From: Parashewanella hymeniacidonis
GTDB lineage: Bacteria > Pseudomonadota > Gammaproteobacteria > Enterobacterales > Shewanellaceae
NCBI RefSeq assembly: GCF_016900895.1
Contig: NZ_JAFEUN010000046.1
Span: 1 to 34,006, forward strand
DNA: 34,006 nucleotides
Reading direction: 5' to 3'
Position 1 is the first letter of the stretch; every line of letters starts with the position of its first letter. Of the stretch, positions 17,878 through 26,979 are shown piece after piece. The notes below the pieces were generated by a model. The model searched no databases, was not told where the DNA came from, and saw only the letters and a program-made list of their open reading frames with translations. The position numbers and the translations under genes are program-made.

Positions 17878-18137
17878 GGCTGTTTGTCTTTTAGGATTAA
17901 ATTTTGTGCGATTTGAGCATTTGCCTGTTTTAAGTGTGAGCAGTGGAGCTTAGCTATCTAAGTAAACTGGTTACAACACAGAACAATGAATGCTCAAAAA
18001 GCAACGTAGCCAGCGATAATTGGTCGTCCCTTCATCGTTATCGCTTGCCTATTTTTAGAAACCAAACTGCACAAGCTCTGCCTTGAATCAAACAACTAAT
18101 TTATCGTTGTAAAAATAACCACAAAAGAGAAACAGCC
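17878..18137. mobile_element. MITE-like element, 260 bp, 15-bp terminal inverted repeats
   Basis: GGCTGTTTGTCTTTT (17878-17892) matches the reverse complement of AAAAGAGAAACAGCC (18123-18137) at 14 of 15 positions. Internal inverted repeats lie between them: TTTGAGCATT (17912-17921) with AATGCTCAAA (17989-17998), and AGCGATAA (18012-18019) with TTATCGCT (18038-18045). No open reading frame of note is present, so it would be non-autonomous. It fills most of the gap between the chemoreceptor gene and the orphan gene at 18260. I could not define a target duplication with confidence. The remaining 18138-18259 holds a weak AGCCT/AGGCT hairpin followed by TTTTT (to about 18161) and little else. Confidence 0.65.
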
Positions 18138-18259
18138 TGTAATTAAACGTTAGGCTTTTTATTTCACTCTTCCTGCGCGAATAAAATCATTAACGAAATT
18201 TAACGGATACTGTTCTTAAATTTGATAATGTTCATTATTTGAATATTTGTGGGAATGAT

Positions 18260-19408
18260 ATGTCAGTTGAAGGTGTAAAAACAGTTGATATAGATCCTAA
18301 TACTCAGGTAACGAGAACAGTCACAGATCCTATATCTGGCGAAAGCAGCTCTGTTGTTAAAATAACAAAAGATTGGAAGGTTTGTGAAAGGTATTGTGAT
18401 CAGTTTCTGGGTACGCAAGTGTCGTCACAAAGTTGGTTTATAGAACATAATAGTTTTTTAGTTGCAGTAGGAGCCCCTATTCTATATTGCACTGATATTG
18501 GTGGTCATTTATTTAAATTGGTTGAACGAACTGAAGTTTCTAATTCAAAGCCTTCTGGTAATAAAAATGCCATAACCCTAACTGCACAATCAAATGAAAA
18601 GAAGCATTTACAGTTTGCTGTTAAGAGTACGCATTCGAGTAATGATATTCTGCAATCATTCATAAAAGAGAAAAATGAAGTTACGACAACCGAGAGATGC
18701 AAGCACAAAAGAAAGTCCCCATGCGAACCAGAAGAAGCGGTAAAGAAAACAAAATCAGAAAGCAATCAAATTGATGAGTCGTCAGTATCTGCTTCAGATT
18801 CAGTACCCAAGTTACGGATTACGGTAAGTAAATATGGGAGGGCTGGTGAAAGATATTCCATTAGTACTGTAGATCAAGAGGCCAGTTCTATTTTATTAAC
18901 TGAAGCAGAATTTTTTAAGAGTCTATCTGAGGAAATTATGCGTATAGCTAATTTAGATTACGACGGCTTCAAATCTTATTTAGATGCTCTTTCTATCGAA
19001 CCTCAGCTTGAATCAAATCAAGAAAAGGTAACCCTCTCAGCATTAAGGTCTGTCATAGAGAAAATGGAAAAAGAGCAGGGCTATTCATTAAGTTCTATCG
19101 AGTTCAAAGAGCATTGGAGGTGGTGGGTTTGCTCTCTTTATAACAGAGGAATCATCACTCAAACAGATGAATGTAAAAAAATCAGTTTAGATTGCTGTAA
19201 TCTATTAGCTGCTAAAGGAAAGTTAGATAAGCGAATCAAAAAGTTGCATGAATCTATCAGTAAACCGGGAGCACTTCACTGTGATAAAGTAAACTTTTTA
19301 GAAGAGTTGAAAAAATTAGGGACGATAATCATGACTAAAGTCGAACTTGAGATGACGCGGAAGTATAGCAAGCAGAATGATGAACAGATATCCAAGTTGA
19401 GAGATTAA
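18260..19408 (+). CDS. Hypothetical protein, unrecognised, with basic bipartite motif
   Basis: The 382-residue protein resembles no family I can name. There is no signal peptide and no transmembrane segment. An N-terminal part (1-105) is mixed alpha/beta in character. A hydrophilic low-complexity linker (about 110-185) carries KHKRK (148-152) and, ten residues later, KKTK (162-165), a pattern like a bipartite eukaryotic nuclear localisation signal. The C-terminal part (about 205-382) is largely helical and rich in Cys, Trp and Lys (HWRWWVCSLYNRGIITQ; DECKKISLDCCNLL). I chose ATG 18260, with GGGA five bases upstream; a TTG at 18239 is possible. Codon use is AT-rich, and the gene sits next to a repeat element, both consistent with recent acquisition. 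Host-targeted effector is one possibility but is not supported beyond the motif. Confidence 0.75.
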   Translation: MSVEGVKTVDIDPNTQVTRTVTDPISGESSSVVKITKDWKVCERYCDQFLGTQVSSQSWFIEHNSFLVAVGAPILYCTDIGGHLFKLVERTEVSNSKPSGNKNAITLTAQSNEKKHLQFAVKSTHSSNDILQSFIKEKNEVTTTERCKHKRKSPCEPEEAVKKTKSESNQIDESSVSASDSVPKLRITVSKYGRAGERYSISTVDQEASSILLTEAEFFKSLSEEIMRIANLDYDGFKSYLDALSIEPQLESNQEKVTLSALRSVIEKMEKEQGYSLSSIEFKEHWRWWVCSLYNRGIITQTDECKKISLDCCNLLAAKGKLDKRIKKLHESISKPGALHCDKVNFLEELKKLGTIIMTKVELEMTRKYSKQNDEQISKLRD

Positions 19409-19554
19409 GAGTTAGAAATAAGAGTGCAGAAACTATTATTGGGTGAGATCTAAATAAAGATAATTATATTTGTAATTCGAAATTGTCCAAAATCAATTTC
19501 TTTTTGATTCACAATTGCTAAGGTTTGTGCAAATGACAATATCGGATCTTATCT

Positions 19555-19998
19555 ATGTACACTGTCGCTCTGACATTTCACTTACTGGCTGCAACCGTTT
19601 GGACAGGAGGGCATATCGTGCTCGCCACCACTATCTTACCTTACTCAATTAGGCATAAAGATTTAGCGTTCATTAAGCTCTTCGAAAATTGCTACGAAAA
19701 AATTGGTATTCCTGCCCTCATTATTCAGATTTCAACAGGCCTCTATTTGATGAAAGTCATGACGCCTGATGGCGTGACCTTGTTTGACTTCTCAAATCCA
19801 ATATCTAAGTTAATCAGTTACAAATTGATATTACTGCTATTAACGGCAATTTTAGCGATCGATGCACGCTTGAGGGTGATACCAAAACTATCTGAAAAAA
19901 CACTGTGGTCTTTGGCTTGGCATATTATTCCTGTGACCATTATCAGTATATTGTTTGCTTTAGTGGGTTTATCTTTTAGGACTGGTTTATTACGTTAA
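19555..19998 (+). CDS. CopD-like four-helix membrane protein
   Basis: The 147-residue protein has four transmembrane helices (about 3-27, 46-66, 85-105 and 118-142). The first helix contains LTFHLLAATVWTGGHIVLA, whose two histidines (H8, H20) and tryptophan (W16) are typical of the CopD / DUF2269-like superfamily of integral membrane proteins that may bind copper or haem. It begins with MYTVALTFHL, the expected start for the family; the ribosome site is poor. It stands alone 146 bp after the orphan gene and is followed by a strong bidirectional terminator. A role in copper handling is a guess from the superfamily; no copC or copper regulator is near. Confidence 0.75.
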   Translation: MYTVALTFHLLAATVWTGGHIVLATTILPYSIRHKDLAFIKLFENCYEKIGIPALIIQISTGLYLMKVMTPDGVTLFDFSNPISKLISYKLILLLLTAILAIDARLRVIPKLSEKTLWSLAWHIIPVTIISILFALVGLSFRTGLLR

Positions 19999-20068
19999 GT
20001 TAAAGTTTATGTAAATAAATCTCTATTGAGCGAAACAGTGATTAAAATAAACTTCTTGATACAAAAAC

Positions 20069-20099
20069 GCCTTTTCAAATGAAAAGGCATTTTCTTTTT
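20069..20099. terminator. Bidirectional terminator between the CopD-like gene and rne
   Basis: GCCTTTTC (20069-20076) pairs with GAAAAGGC (20081-20088) around AAAT, followed by TTTTCTTTTT (20090-20099). On the other strand the same stem runs into TTTTTG, so it can end both the CopD-like gene and the convergent rne. Confidence 0.85.
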
Positions 20100-20118
20100 C
20101 TTAACTTAACCAGTTGAG

Positions 20119-23100
20119 TTAAATCTGAGGGCTCGCCATTTCAGATTGTGCACGGTTTACTGCACGATCTTTTGGTGTAACCTCAACCTCAGAACGTTCG
20201 TAAATACGTCCTTTTGGTGTTTCAACGTCTCGCTTAGGCATTACTTCAGGTTTTTTTGTATCTGAACTTGTCATTGTCACAAAACGGCTTGAAGGTTTAG
20301 CTACAGCTTTCTTTTTAGCTCTTGGCTTTCTAGCTGGTTTTTGAGCTTTAGTTTCAGTTGCTTTTACAGGTTCAACAATAATAATGTCTTCTTGTAATGC
20401 TTCTTCGTGCTTTTCAACAGATTGAACATCGTCAGCTGTTGCTTCAGCTACTGTTGAATCACCTTCGTCGTGAACTGCAACGACAGGTTGAGTTTCAGCG
20501 CCTGCAACAACTTCTTGAATTACTTCAGCTACTGGAGCTTTGTCTTCGGTTGATGATTCAACTGCTTTAGGCTCTGCCTGTTTGTCAGCTTTTTTAACTC
20601 TTGGCTTTCTAGCTGGCTTTTTAGGCTTTTCTACTGTTTCAGTTTCAACTTCGTTAGTTGTTTGTTCTGTAGCTTTCGCTTCTGCTTCTACAAACAATTC
20701 TGCTTGGGCTGGTTTCTCAGTAGCTTTTGCTTCGTCTGAACTTTCTAATTGTTCGAAATCGAAGGTGATTGGCATCTCTTCGTGAGCTTCAAATACTGGC
20801 GCATCTTCAGACTGAGCAGGTTTTTCATCACGACGACGTTTTTGACCTGCTGCTCTTAAGTGGCGAGGGCTACGACGACTACGGCGAGTAGGCTCTTTAT
20901 CTTCTGATTCGTCAACTTGATTTTCTGCAACAACTTCTTGAGTGCTGGTTTCATCTACTTGAATTTCAGTATTAGTAGGCTGAACCTCTTGATCAACAAT
21001 CGCTTGTTCTTTATCAGCAATTGCAGCTTTAGTTTCTTCAGCTTCAGCTTCAACCTTTTGCTCTGCAGCAAGTTCTTTTACTTCAGCTTTTGCTTTTGGC
21101 TTGCGACGAGTTTGACGAGGTTTAGTTTCTCTCGCTTCTTTCTTCACAGGCTTGTCTTTAGCTTCAGTTTTCGATGGCTCTACAACTTGAGATTCGGTTT
21201 CAGCATTGTTGAGCAATGTCTCTTCTTGCGGCTCGTTATTTACACGAACCTTTCGCTGCATCTTTCTACGCTGACGACGTTCGCGTACTGCTTCTTCCTT
21301 CGGCTCTTGTGCTTGCTTTTTAGGCTGGCGAGCTTTAGCTTCAGGCTTTTCATTTCGAGGTGCACGTTCTTTGCGTTCTTTATTATCAGAAGGCTCGTTA
21401 TCTCTCGCTTCATTATTGCGAGGACGACGTTTGTCATTACGACGGTTGTTGCGGCGCTGATTTCTGTCTTGCGGCTTGCGGCCAGACTTTGACTTGTTTT
21501 CTGGTTGTTTTTCTTCACTATTGAATAAACGAGTGATTGCAGAAACAAGAGAGGCAAATAATCCTTTGCTTTCAGAATCTTTTTTCTTAGCTGGTTTTGC
21601 GTTAGTTGGTTTGGTTGCTTTAGGCGCTTGTTTCGGTGCACTGAAACCTTTAAGAGCAGGTTGAGCAGCTGTTTCTCGCTCTAACTTACGAGGTTCGTAA
21701 AGTTTCGACTCAGGTTTTTCTGTACGGTTAAAACTCGATTCAATAACTTCTTCATCTTTACGAAGACGGACTACTTTGTAGTCCGGAGTAGTCATATGTG
21801 AATCTGGGATTACATAAACATCTACACCGTGGCGCTCCTCAGTAATACGAATTGCTTTACGCTTTTCGTTCAATAGGAAAGCTGCTACGTCTACTGGGAC
21901 GATAGCTTCAATTTGTTTGGTGTTTTCTTTAATCGCTTCTTCTTCCATTAAACGTAAGATAGAAAGCGCTAAAGACTCAGTACCACGAATAGTACCTTGA
22001 CCATGACAGCGTGGGCACAAGTTAGCGGCAGATTCTTCAAGAGAAGGGCGTAAACGTTGGCGTGACATTTCCATCAAACCAAAGCGTGAGATACGACCTA
22101 ATTGAACTCGTGCTCTGTCATGCTGAACTGCATCACGTAGACGATTTTCTACTTCGCGTTGGTGCTTAGCAGGTGTCATGTCGATAAAATCGATAACAAC
22201 TAGGCCGCCTAAATCACGAAGACGTAATTGACGTGCAATTTCATCAGCTGCTTCAAGGTTGGTATTTAATGCAGTTTCTTCAATATCACCACCTTTCGTT
22301 GCACGAGAAGAGTTGATATCGATAGAAGTCAGTGCTTCCGTTGGATCGATTACGATTGAACCACCAGAAGGTAAACGAACTTCACGTTGGAACGCTGATT
22401 CAATTTGAGATTCAATCTGATAGTGTGTAAATAAAGGCACTTCAGATTTGTACGGTTTAACACGCGCTACAAAATCAGGTCTAACTAAGCCAATATGCTG
22501 TTTCGCTTCTTCATAGATACGAGCATGATCAATTAAGATCTCACCAACATCACGGCGTAAGTAATCGCGGATTGCGCGAGCAATAACATTACTTTCTTGG
22601 TGAATTAAAAATGGTGCAGGTTTTGAGTCTGCAGCTTCTTTAATGGCATTCCAGTGGTGTTGTAAAACATTCAAATCCCACTTTAGCTCTTCAGCATCTT
22701 TACCAACACCTGCAGTACGTACAATTAAGCCCATGCCGTGTGGTATGTCTAATTGTGATAGTGCAGCTTTTAGCTCTGTACGCTCATCACCTTCGATGCG
22801 ACGAGAAATACCGCCGGCACGTGGGTTATTCGGCATTAATACTAAATAAGAACCTGCCAAACTGATAAAGGTAGTAAGTGCAGCGCCTTTGTTACCACGC
22901 TCTTCTTTATCAATTTGTACGATAACTTCTTGACCTTCAGACACCACTTCTTTGATGTTTGGACGGCCTTGGAAAGTATATCCTTTTGGAAAGTAATCTT
23001 TAGCAATTTCTTTTAAAGGAAGGAAACCATGGCGTTCAGCGCCATAATCGACAAATGCAGCTTCTAGAGAAGGTTCTACGCGGGTGATTTTGCCTTTGTA

Positions 23101-23223
23101 AATATTCGCTTTTTTCTGCTCATGACCAGGACTTTCAATGTCTAGGTCATACAGCTGTTGCCCATCAACTAGGGCAACGCGCAACTCTTCCGATTGAGTT
23201 GCATTAATTAACATACGTTTCAT
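20119..23223 (-). CDS. rne: Ribonuclease E
   Basis: RNase E is the membrane-bound endonuclease that starts most mRNA decay and scaffolds the degradosome. The protein has 1034 residues. The S1 RNA-binding domain lies at about 36-120. The catalytic aspartates are D302 ([10 protein letters not shown]) and D345 (VVIDFIDM). The zinc link is C403-P-R-C406. The N-terminal catalytic half ends near 520. The C-terminal half is a low-complexity region rich in Lys, Arg, Glu, Ala and Pro, with arginine-rich RNA-binding stretches ([15 protein letters not shown]) and a possible membrane-targeting helix ([16 protein letters not shown], about 555-570). The start codon lies inside a 13-base palindrome ATGATG-A-CATCAT (23222-23234). 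The gene is divergent from rluC, as in E. coli. Confidence 0.97.
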   Translation of the reverse strand: MKRMLINATQSEELRVALVDGQQLYDLDIESPGHEQKKANIYKGKITRVEPSLEAAFVDYGAERHGFLPLKEIAKDYFPKGYTFQGRPNIKEVVSEGQEVIVQIDKEERGNKGAALTTFISLAGSYLVLMPNNPRAGGISRRIEGDERTELKAALSQLDIPHGMGLIVRTAGVGKDAEELKWDLNVLQHHWNAIKEAADSKPAPFLIHQESNVIARAIRDYLRRDVGEILIDHARIYEEAKQHIGLVRPDFVARVKPYKSEVPLFTHYQIESQIESAFQREVRLPSGGSIVIDPTEALTSIDINSSRATKGGDIEETALNTNLEAADEIARQLRLRDLGGLVVIDFIDMTPAKHQREVENRLRDAVQHDRARVQLGRISRFGLMEMSRQRLRPSLEESAANLCPRCHGQGTIRGTESLALSILRLMEEEAIKENTKQIEAIVPVDVAAFLLNEKRKAIRITEERHGVDVYVIPDSHMTTPDYKVVRLRKDEEVIESSFNRTEKPESKLYEPRKLERETAAQPALKGFSAPKQAPKATKPTNAKPAKKKDSESKGLFASLVSAITRLFNSEEKQPENKSKSGRKPQDRNQRRNNRRNDKRRPRNNEARDNEPSDNKERKERAPRNEKPEAKARQPKKQAQEPKEEAVRERRQRRKMQRKVRVNNEPQEETLLNNAETESQVVEPSKTEAKDKPVKKEARETKPRQTRRKPKAKAEVKELAAEQKVEAEAEETKAAIADKEQAIVDQEVQPTNTEIQVDETSTQEVVAENQVDESEDKEPTRRSRRSPRHLRAAGQKRRRDEKPAQSEDAPVFEAHEEMPITFDFEQLESSDEAKATEKPAQAELFVEAEAKATEQTTNEVETETVEKPKKPARKPRVKKADKQAEPKAVESSTEDKAPVAEVIQEVVAGAETQPVVAVHDEGDSTVAEATADDVQSVEKHEEALQEDIIIVEPVKATETKAQKPARKPRAKKKAVAKPSSRFVTMTSSDTKKPEVMPKRDVETPKGRIYERSEVEVTPKDRAVNRAQSEMASPQI

Positions 23224-23804
23224 GATGACATCATTCTTCTATTTAATGGGTCATCAAACATTGCGGTAGATCGCATTATGGGCCTGGTGTAAAAATACAA
23301 ACCTCACGGCTTGATCAACAGGCTAGTAATAGGTGCGCAAGATGTCTGTAAGACGCAATCGCTGCGTGTCGCTACCTTAAGTTACTCATTTATGTTGTCA
23401 TTTCTGTAGACCGACGAATTTCTTTGGTTGTCGATCGTTGTCATAAATTCTGGGTAATATTCCAATAATGCCGAATCGAACACAACTGTTTGATAACCAG
23501 TTAAAATATTGTTCAAATTCTTGTGGGTCTTAAAGATAAACCATGATTTCATGGTTTCAGTCTCAGGTTTGGCTTTTAATCAATGTATTTTTAAGTTTGA
23601 TCACTATAAAGCTTGCAACTCAATCAGTTGCCACCTTGTTGAATGAATTTTTATCTAAGAACCACGCGCGGCTAAGCAGTTAAAATAGTCTATTTTCATT
23701 TATTACTGCATTCCAATTGTGAAATATAGCAATAATTGAAAAATTCAGCAATCAAAAGCAGAAAATCTTGTACAATATCGACATTAGATACAGATGAATT
23801 TCCA
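23224..23804. promoter_or_regulatory. rne-rluC divergent intergenic region with probable long rne leader
   Basis: This 581-bp gap lacks a credible gene. In E. coli rne has a leader of about 360 nt that RNase E itself uses for autoregulation, so much of this stretch is probably an rne 5' leader (inference). A small hairpin ACGCA (23353-23357) / TGCGT (23363-23367) is visible, but I could not match the known leader structure by eye. A possible -10 TACAAT for rluC lies at 23771-23776 without a matching -35. Confidence 0.5.
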
Positions 23805-24764
23805 ATGACTACACAAGAAATAGCCGTAAAAGTCCACTTCGTCACAATTGATGAAGATAATGAAGGACAGAGAATAGATAACTTTTTGGTCACTAAACTT
23901 AAAGGTGTACCGAAAAGTATGATTTATCGCATTATCCGCAAGGGCGAGGTACGAGTTAATAAAAAACGCATTAAGCCCGAATATAAATTACAAATAGGTG
24001 ACATGGTTCGAGTTCCACCTGTACGGGTTTCTCAATCTAATCAAGATAACGCTCCATCTCCGAAACTTGCCAAGGTTAATCAATTAGAAGAGCGTATCGT
24101 TTATGAAGATAATTATTTGATCGCATTAAATAAGCCTTCAGGTATTGCTGTTCATGGTGGTAGTGGAATCAATTATGGCGTGATTGAAGCTTTACGCAGT
24201 TTGAGACCTCAACAAAAGTTTCTTGAGCTCGTGCACCGACTTGATAAAGAAACTTCTGGCATCTTACTTATTGCTAAGAAAAGAAGTGCCTTAAAGCATT
24301 TACAAGATCAGCTGCGCAAAAAGTTGATGCAGAAAGATTACCTTGCGCTAGTAAGAGGCGAATGGCAAAAGCATGATAAGTTGATCAATGCACCATTGCT
24401 AAAAATAACCCTAAAATCAGGTGAACGCATCGTACGTGTTAATCCCGAAGGGAAACAATCTCAAACTCGCTTTAAAATTGTACAGAAATACCAAGGTGCT
24501 ACTTTAGTTAAAGCCAGTCCTTTAACAGGGCGTACTCATCAAATTCGTGTGCATTGTCAGTATGCAGGTCATCCAATTGCGTGTGATGAAAAGTACAGTG
24601 AAGCTAAATTTGATGATTCTATGCGAGAACAAGGATTACGACGTTTATTTTTACATGCAGCGCAGCTTGAGTTTACTCATCCGAATACTGAACAACGAAA
24701 AATTGTTCAAGCTAAAATAGATGATGATTTAGATGCAGTTTTAGCTAAATTAAAAAGAGCTTGA
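23805..24764 (+). CDS. rluC: RluC, 23S rRNA pseudouridine synthase
   Basis: RluC converts three uridines of 23S rRNA (955, 2504 and 2580 in E. coli) to pseudouridine. The protein has 319 residues, the same length as E. coli RluC. An S4 RNA-binding domain lies at about 20-78 (GQRIDNFLVTKLKGVPKSMIYRIIRKGEVRVN). The catalytic aspartate is D147 in HRLDKETSG, and the later family motif GRTHQIRVHCQYAGHPI is present. I chose ATG 23805; the frame is open back to a TTG at 23736, but those 23 residues are not family-like. No strong ribosome site is present. The gene is divergent from rne and ends just before a strong terminator. Confidence 0.96.
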   Translation: MTTQEIAVKVHFVTIDEDNEGQRIDNFLVTKLKGVPKSMIYRIIRKGEVRVNKKRIKPEYKLQIGDMVRVPPVRVSQSNQDNAPSPKLAKVNQLEERIVYEDNYLIALNKPSGIAVHGGSGINYGVIEALRSLRPQQKFLELVHRLDKETSGILLIAKKRSALKHLQDQLRKKLMQKDYLALVRGEWQKHDKLINAPLLKITLKSGERIVRVNPEGKQSQTRFKIVQKYQGATLVKASPLTGRTHQIRVHCQYAGHPIACDEKYSEAKFDDSMREQGLRRLFLHAAQLEFTHPNTEQRKIVQAKIDDDLDAVLAKLKRA

Positions 24765-24796
24765 TATTAGTACCGTTCTTCGACGAGAGGCAGGGT

Positions 24797-24825
24797 AATG
24801 GCCTGATTTTTTTCAGGCCATTTTA
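24797..24825. terminator. Bidirectional terminator between rluC and maf
   Basis: AATGGCCTGA (24797-24806) pairs perfectly with TCAGGCCATT (24813-24822) around six T residues, followed by TTAT. Ten uninterrupted pairs with A/T flanks on both sides allow it to serve rluC and the convergent maf gene, whose stop lies at 24832. Confidence 0.88.
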
Positions 24826-24831
24826 TCGGCG

Positions 24832-25416
24832 CTATAAAACGTGGAAATTAAACGCTTTCAATAACTCAATTAGCTTAATCAAAGGTAATCCAACTAAAGA
24901 GTTTGGATCATCGCCTTCTAACTTTTCAAATAATGCAATACCAAGCCCTTCACTTTTAAAACTGCCTGCACACCAAAGTGGTTGTTCTTTATCGACATAA
25001 CTGCTGATTTGCGCTTCAGATAGATTTTTGAAGTGAACCGTAAAAGGTTCAACTAATGAAGCAAATTTTTGAGTTTGCTTATCAAAAACACAAAGTCCCG
25101 TATAAAAAGTAATACTCTTTCCTGAAGCGGCTTTGAGCTGTTCAATTGCCTTTTCAGTCGTCAGCGGTTTTCCAACAATTTGACCATCAATTACCGCCAC
25201 TTGATCAGAGCCAATAACCAATGCATCAGCGGGATCAACCATCATTGCACCAGCTTTAGCTTTTTGAATAGCCAACCTTTCAACAAGTTGGATTGCCGAT
25301 TCATCATTTTGTGGCGTTTCATCAATATCTGGTGAAACGGATGAAAAGGGAAGTTTTAACTTTCTCAACAGCTCTTGGCGAAACTCAGAGCTGGAAGCAA
25401 GGATAAGTTGTTTCAT
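24832..25416 (-). CDS. Maf-family nucleotide pyrophosphatase (YceF-like)
   Basis: Maf proteins hydrolyse non-canonical nucleoside triphosphates to the monophosphate and pyrophosphate; the YceF branch prefers 7-methyl-GTP. The 194-residue protein starts with [17 protein letters not shown], the family's opening motif. It continues with [16 protein letters not shown], the catalytic-region [17 protein letters not shown], and KSITFYTGL. The YceF assignment rests on these and on its place beside rluC, as in E. coli. In many gammaproteobacteria maf lies head to head with yceD-rpmF-plsX; here its 5' side faces the branched-chain catabolic operon instead. The divergent gap of 284 bp contains the operon's promoter. 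Confidence 0.92.
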   Translation of the reverse strand: MKQLILASSSEFRQELLRKLKLPFSSVSPDIDETPQNDESAIQLVERLAIQKAKAGAMMVDPADALVIGSDQVAVIDGQIVGKPLTTEKAIEQLKAASGKSITFYTGLCVFDKQTQKFASLVEPFTVHFKNLSEAQISSYVDKEQPLWCAGSFKSEGLGIALFEKLEGDDPNSLVGLPLIKLIELLKAFNFHVL

Positions 25417-25578
25417 TTTTATAATGCAGATCTAAACGGTACTTCATTGTGTTTTTTAATCTGAAACGAATCAATCACTTTTTACCAATACCGACTTCTC
25501 ATTCAGCTTTATTCAATATGATGTAAATATAATCTGACAAAAAAAACACCAAAAACGGCTGATTAGACCAATTAGTGC

Positions 25579-25609
25579 TTGCTTTACGTTAGCGTAAACG
25601 TCACATTAT
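25579..25609 (+). promoter_or_regulatory. MerR-like promoter with dyad upstream of the branched-chain operon (candidate LiuR site)
   Basis: The dyad TTTACG-TTAG-CGTAAA (25583-25598) is perfect over 6-bp arms. It lies between a -35-like TTGCTT (25579-25584) and a -10-like CATTAT (25604-25609) that are 19 bp apart. A 19-bp spacer with a dyad inside it is the hallmark of promoters activated by MerR-family regulators. LiuR, a MerR-family regulator of branched-chain amino-acid breakdown, is reported to bind a TTTACGT/ACGTAAA-type dyad (from memory). The thiolase start codon is about 85 bp downstream of the probable start site. No regulator gene lies in the window. Confidence 0.6.
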
Positions 25610-25700
25610 GCTCATTAGAATAAAAATTCATGTGCAAAGTTTGTGCATAAAACATAACTTATGTAAGCAGAATGCTGAGTTAAAGGTACTGGAGTAGATA

Positions 25701-26894
25701 ATGAGTTCGGAAAAACTTGACCAAGATATCGTGATTGTTTCAGCTAAACGAACCCCAATGGGTGGCTTTCAAGGTTCACTTTCAAGTGTGCCATCTCCTA
25801 AGTTGGGTGCAGTAGCAATTAAAGCACTGGTAGACGAAACAGGCATTGCTGGTGACAAGGTCAATGAAGTATTAATGGGTTGTGTTTTACCTGCGGGAGT
25901 TGGGCAAGCACCTGCTCGCCAAGCAACATTAGGTGCAGAACTGCCATTATCTGTTGGCGCTACAACACTTAATAAAGTGTGTGGCTCAGGCATGAAAACC
26001 GTGATGATGGCACATGACCTTATTAAAGCGGGTAGTGCAAATATCGTTATTGCTGGCGGAATGGAAAGCATGAGTGCTGCGCCATATCTGCTAGATAAAG
26101 CTCGTGGCGGTATGCGTATGGGACATGGTAAAGTGATGGACCATATGTTCCTTGATGGCCTCGAAGATGCATATACCGGCGGTGCGATGGGCACGTTTGC
26201 ACAAAAAACTGCTGATGAGTTTGGAATCACTCGTGAAAAAATGGATGAATTTGCATTAAGCTCACTTGAAAAAGCTAATGCAGCCATTAATTCAGGTGCA
26301 TTCAAAAACGAAGTCACACCAGTAACAGTAACCTCTCGTCGTGGTGACACCATTATTGATACTGATGAACAACCTGGTAATGCTCGTCCAGATAAAATTC
26401 CTGCATTACGTCCAGCGTTCGCTAAAGACGGCACTATCACGGCAGCAAATTCAAGTTCTATCTCTGACGGTGCTGCCGCAGTCATGGTGATGACTCGTGC
26501 TCAAGCAAAAGAAATGAACTTAGATGTTTTAGCTTCGATTAAAGCGCATACAACACACTCTCAAGAACCCGCTAAATTCACCACGGCTCCTGTTGGCGCA
26601 ATGATGGATTTAATGAATAAAGTTGGTTGGTGTAAAGACTCTGTTGATTTATACGAAATCAATGAGGCATTTGCCATGGTAACAATGCTGGCAATTTCTG
26701 AACTCGGTTTAGATTCAGCAAAAGTGAATGTTAATGGCGGTGCTTGTGCTTTAGGTCATCCAATTGGGTGTTCTGGCACTCGAATTCTTGTGACTTTGAT
26801 TCACTCACTTAAAAACCGCGGCTTAACCCGTGGTGTTGCATCATTGTGCATTGGCGGTGGTGAAGCTACAGCAATGGCAATCGAAGTCGAATAA
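25701..26894 (+). CDS. Acetyl-CoA C-acyltransferase (thiolase)
   Basis: The enzyme cleaves 3-ketoacyl-CoA with CoA, here probably 2-methylacetoacetyl-CoA from isoleucine or acetoacetyl-CoA. The 397-residue protein has both thiolase domains. The nucleophile is C94 in NKVCGSGMK. H353 lies in GGACALGHPIGCSGTR, and C383 lies in CIGGGEATA. GGAG stands 6 nt before ATG 25701. It is the first gene of a seven-gene run on one strand, matching the position of atoB in the Shewanella valine/isoleucine cluster. The promoter with a MerR-like spacer lies just upstream. Chain-length preference is inferred from context. Confidence 0.94.
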   Translation: MSSEKLDQDIVIVSAKRTPMGGFQGSLSSVPSPKLGAVAIKALVDETGIAGDKVNEVLMGCVLPAGVGQAPARQATLGAELPLSVGATTLNKVCGSGMKTVMMAHDLIKAGSANIVIAGGMESMSAAPYLLDKARGGMRMGHGKVMDHMFLDGLEDAYTGGAMGTFAQKTADEFGITREKMDEFALSSLEKANAAINSGAFKNEVTPVTVTSRRGDTIIDTDEQPGNARPDKIPALRPAFAKDGTITAANSSSISDGAAAVMVMTRAQAKEMNLDVLASIKAHTTHSQEPAKFTTAPVGAMMDLMNKVGWCKDSVDLYEINEAFAMVTMLAISELGLDSAKVNVNGGACALGHPIGCSGTRILVTLIHSLKNRGLTRGVASLCIGGGEATAMAIEVE

Positions 26895-26979
26895 ATCAAT
26901 CCCGAGCGAAAATAATAATAAAAGCTCAATGCAACTAACTTTTCGTTAGCTGCTGTATTTCAACAAATAGGAATGTGAG

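Noticed and set aside
20917-21492. 191-residue plus-strand frame and nearby short frames within rne
   Set aside because: They are read through the low-complexity C-terminal half of RNase E; the Phe/Ser/Leu-rich product merely reflects its Lys/Glu/Arg-rich codons.
20280-21700. Many short repeated words that might suggest a repeat array
   Set aside because: They are Lys/Ala/Pro/Glu-rich codon runs in the RNase E tail; there are no equal-length repeats with unique spacers, so no CRISPR.
25769-26485. Long 238-residue minus-strand open frame inside the thiolase gene
   Set aside because: It is antisense to a complete, motif-bearing thiolase and its sequence has no family features; long antisense frames are common opposite well-coded genes.
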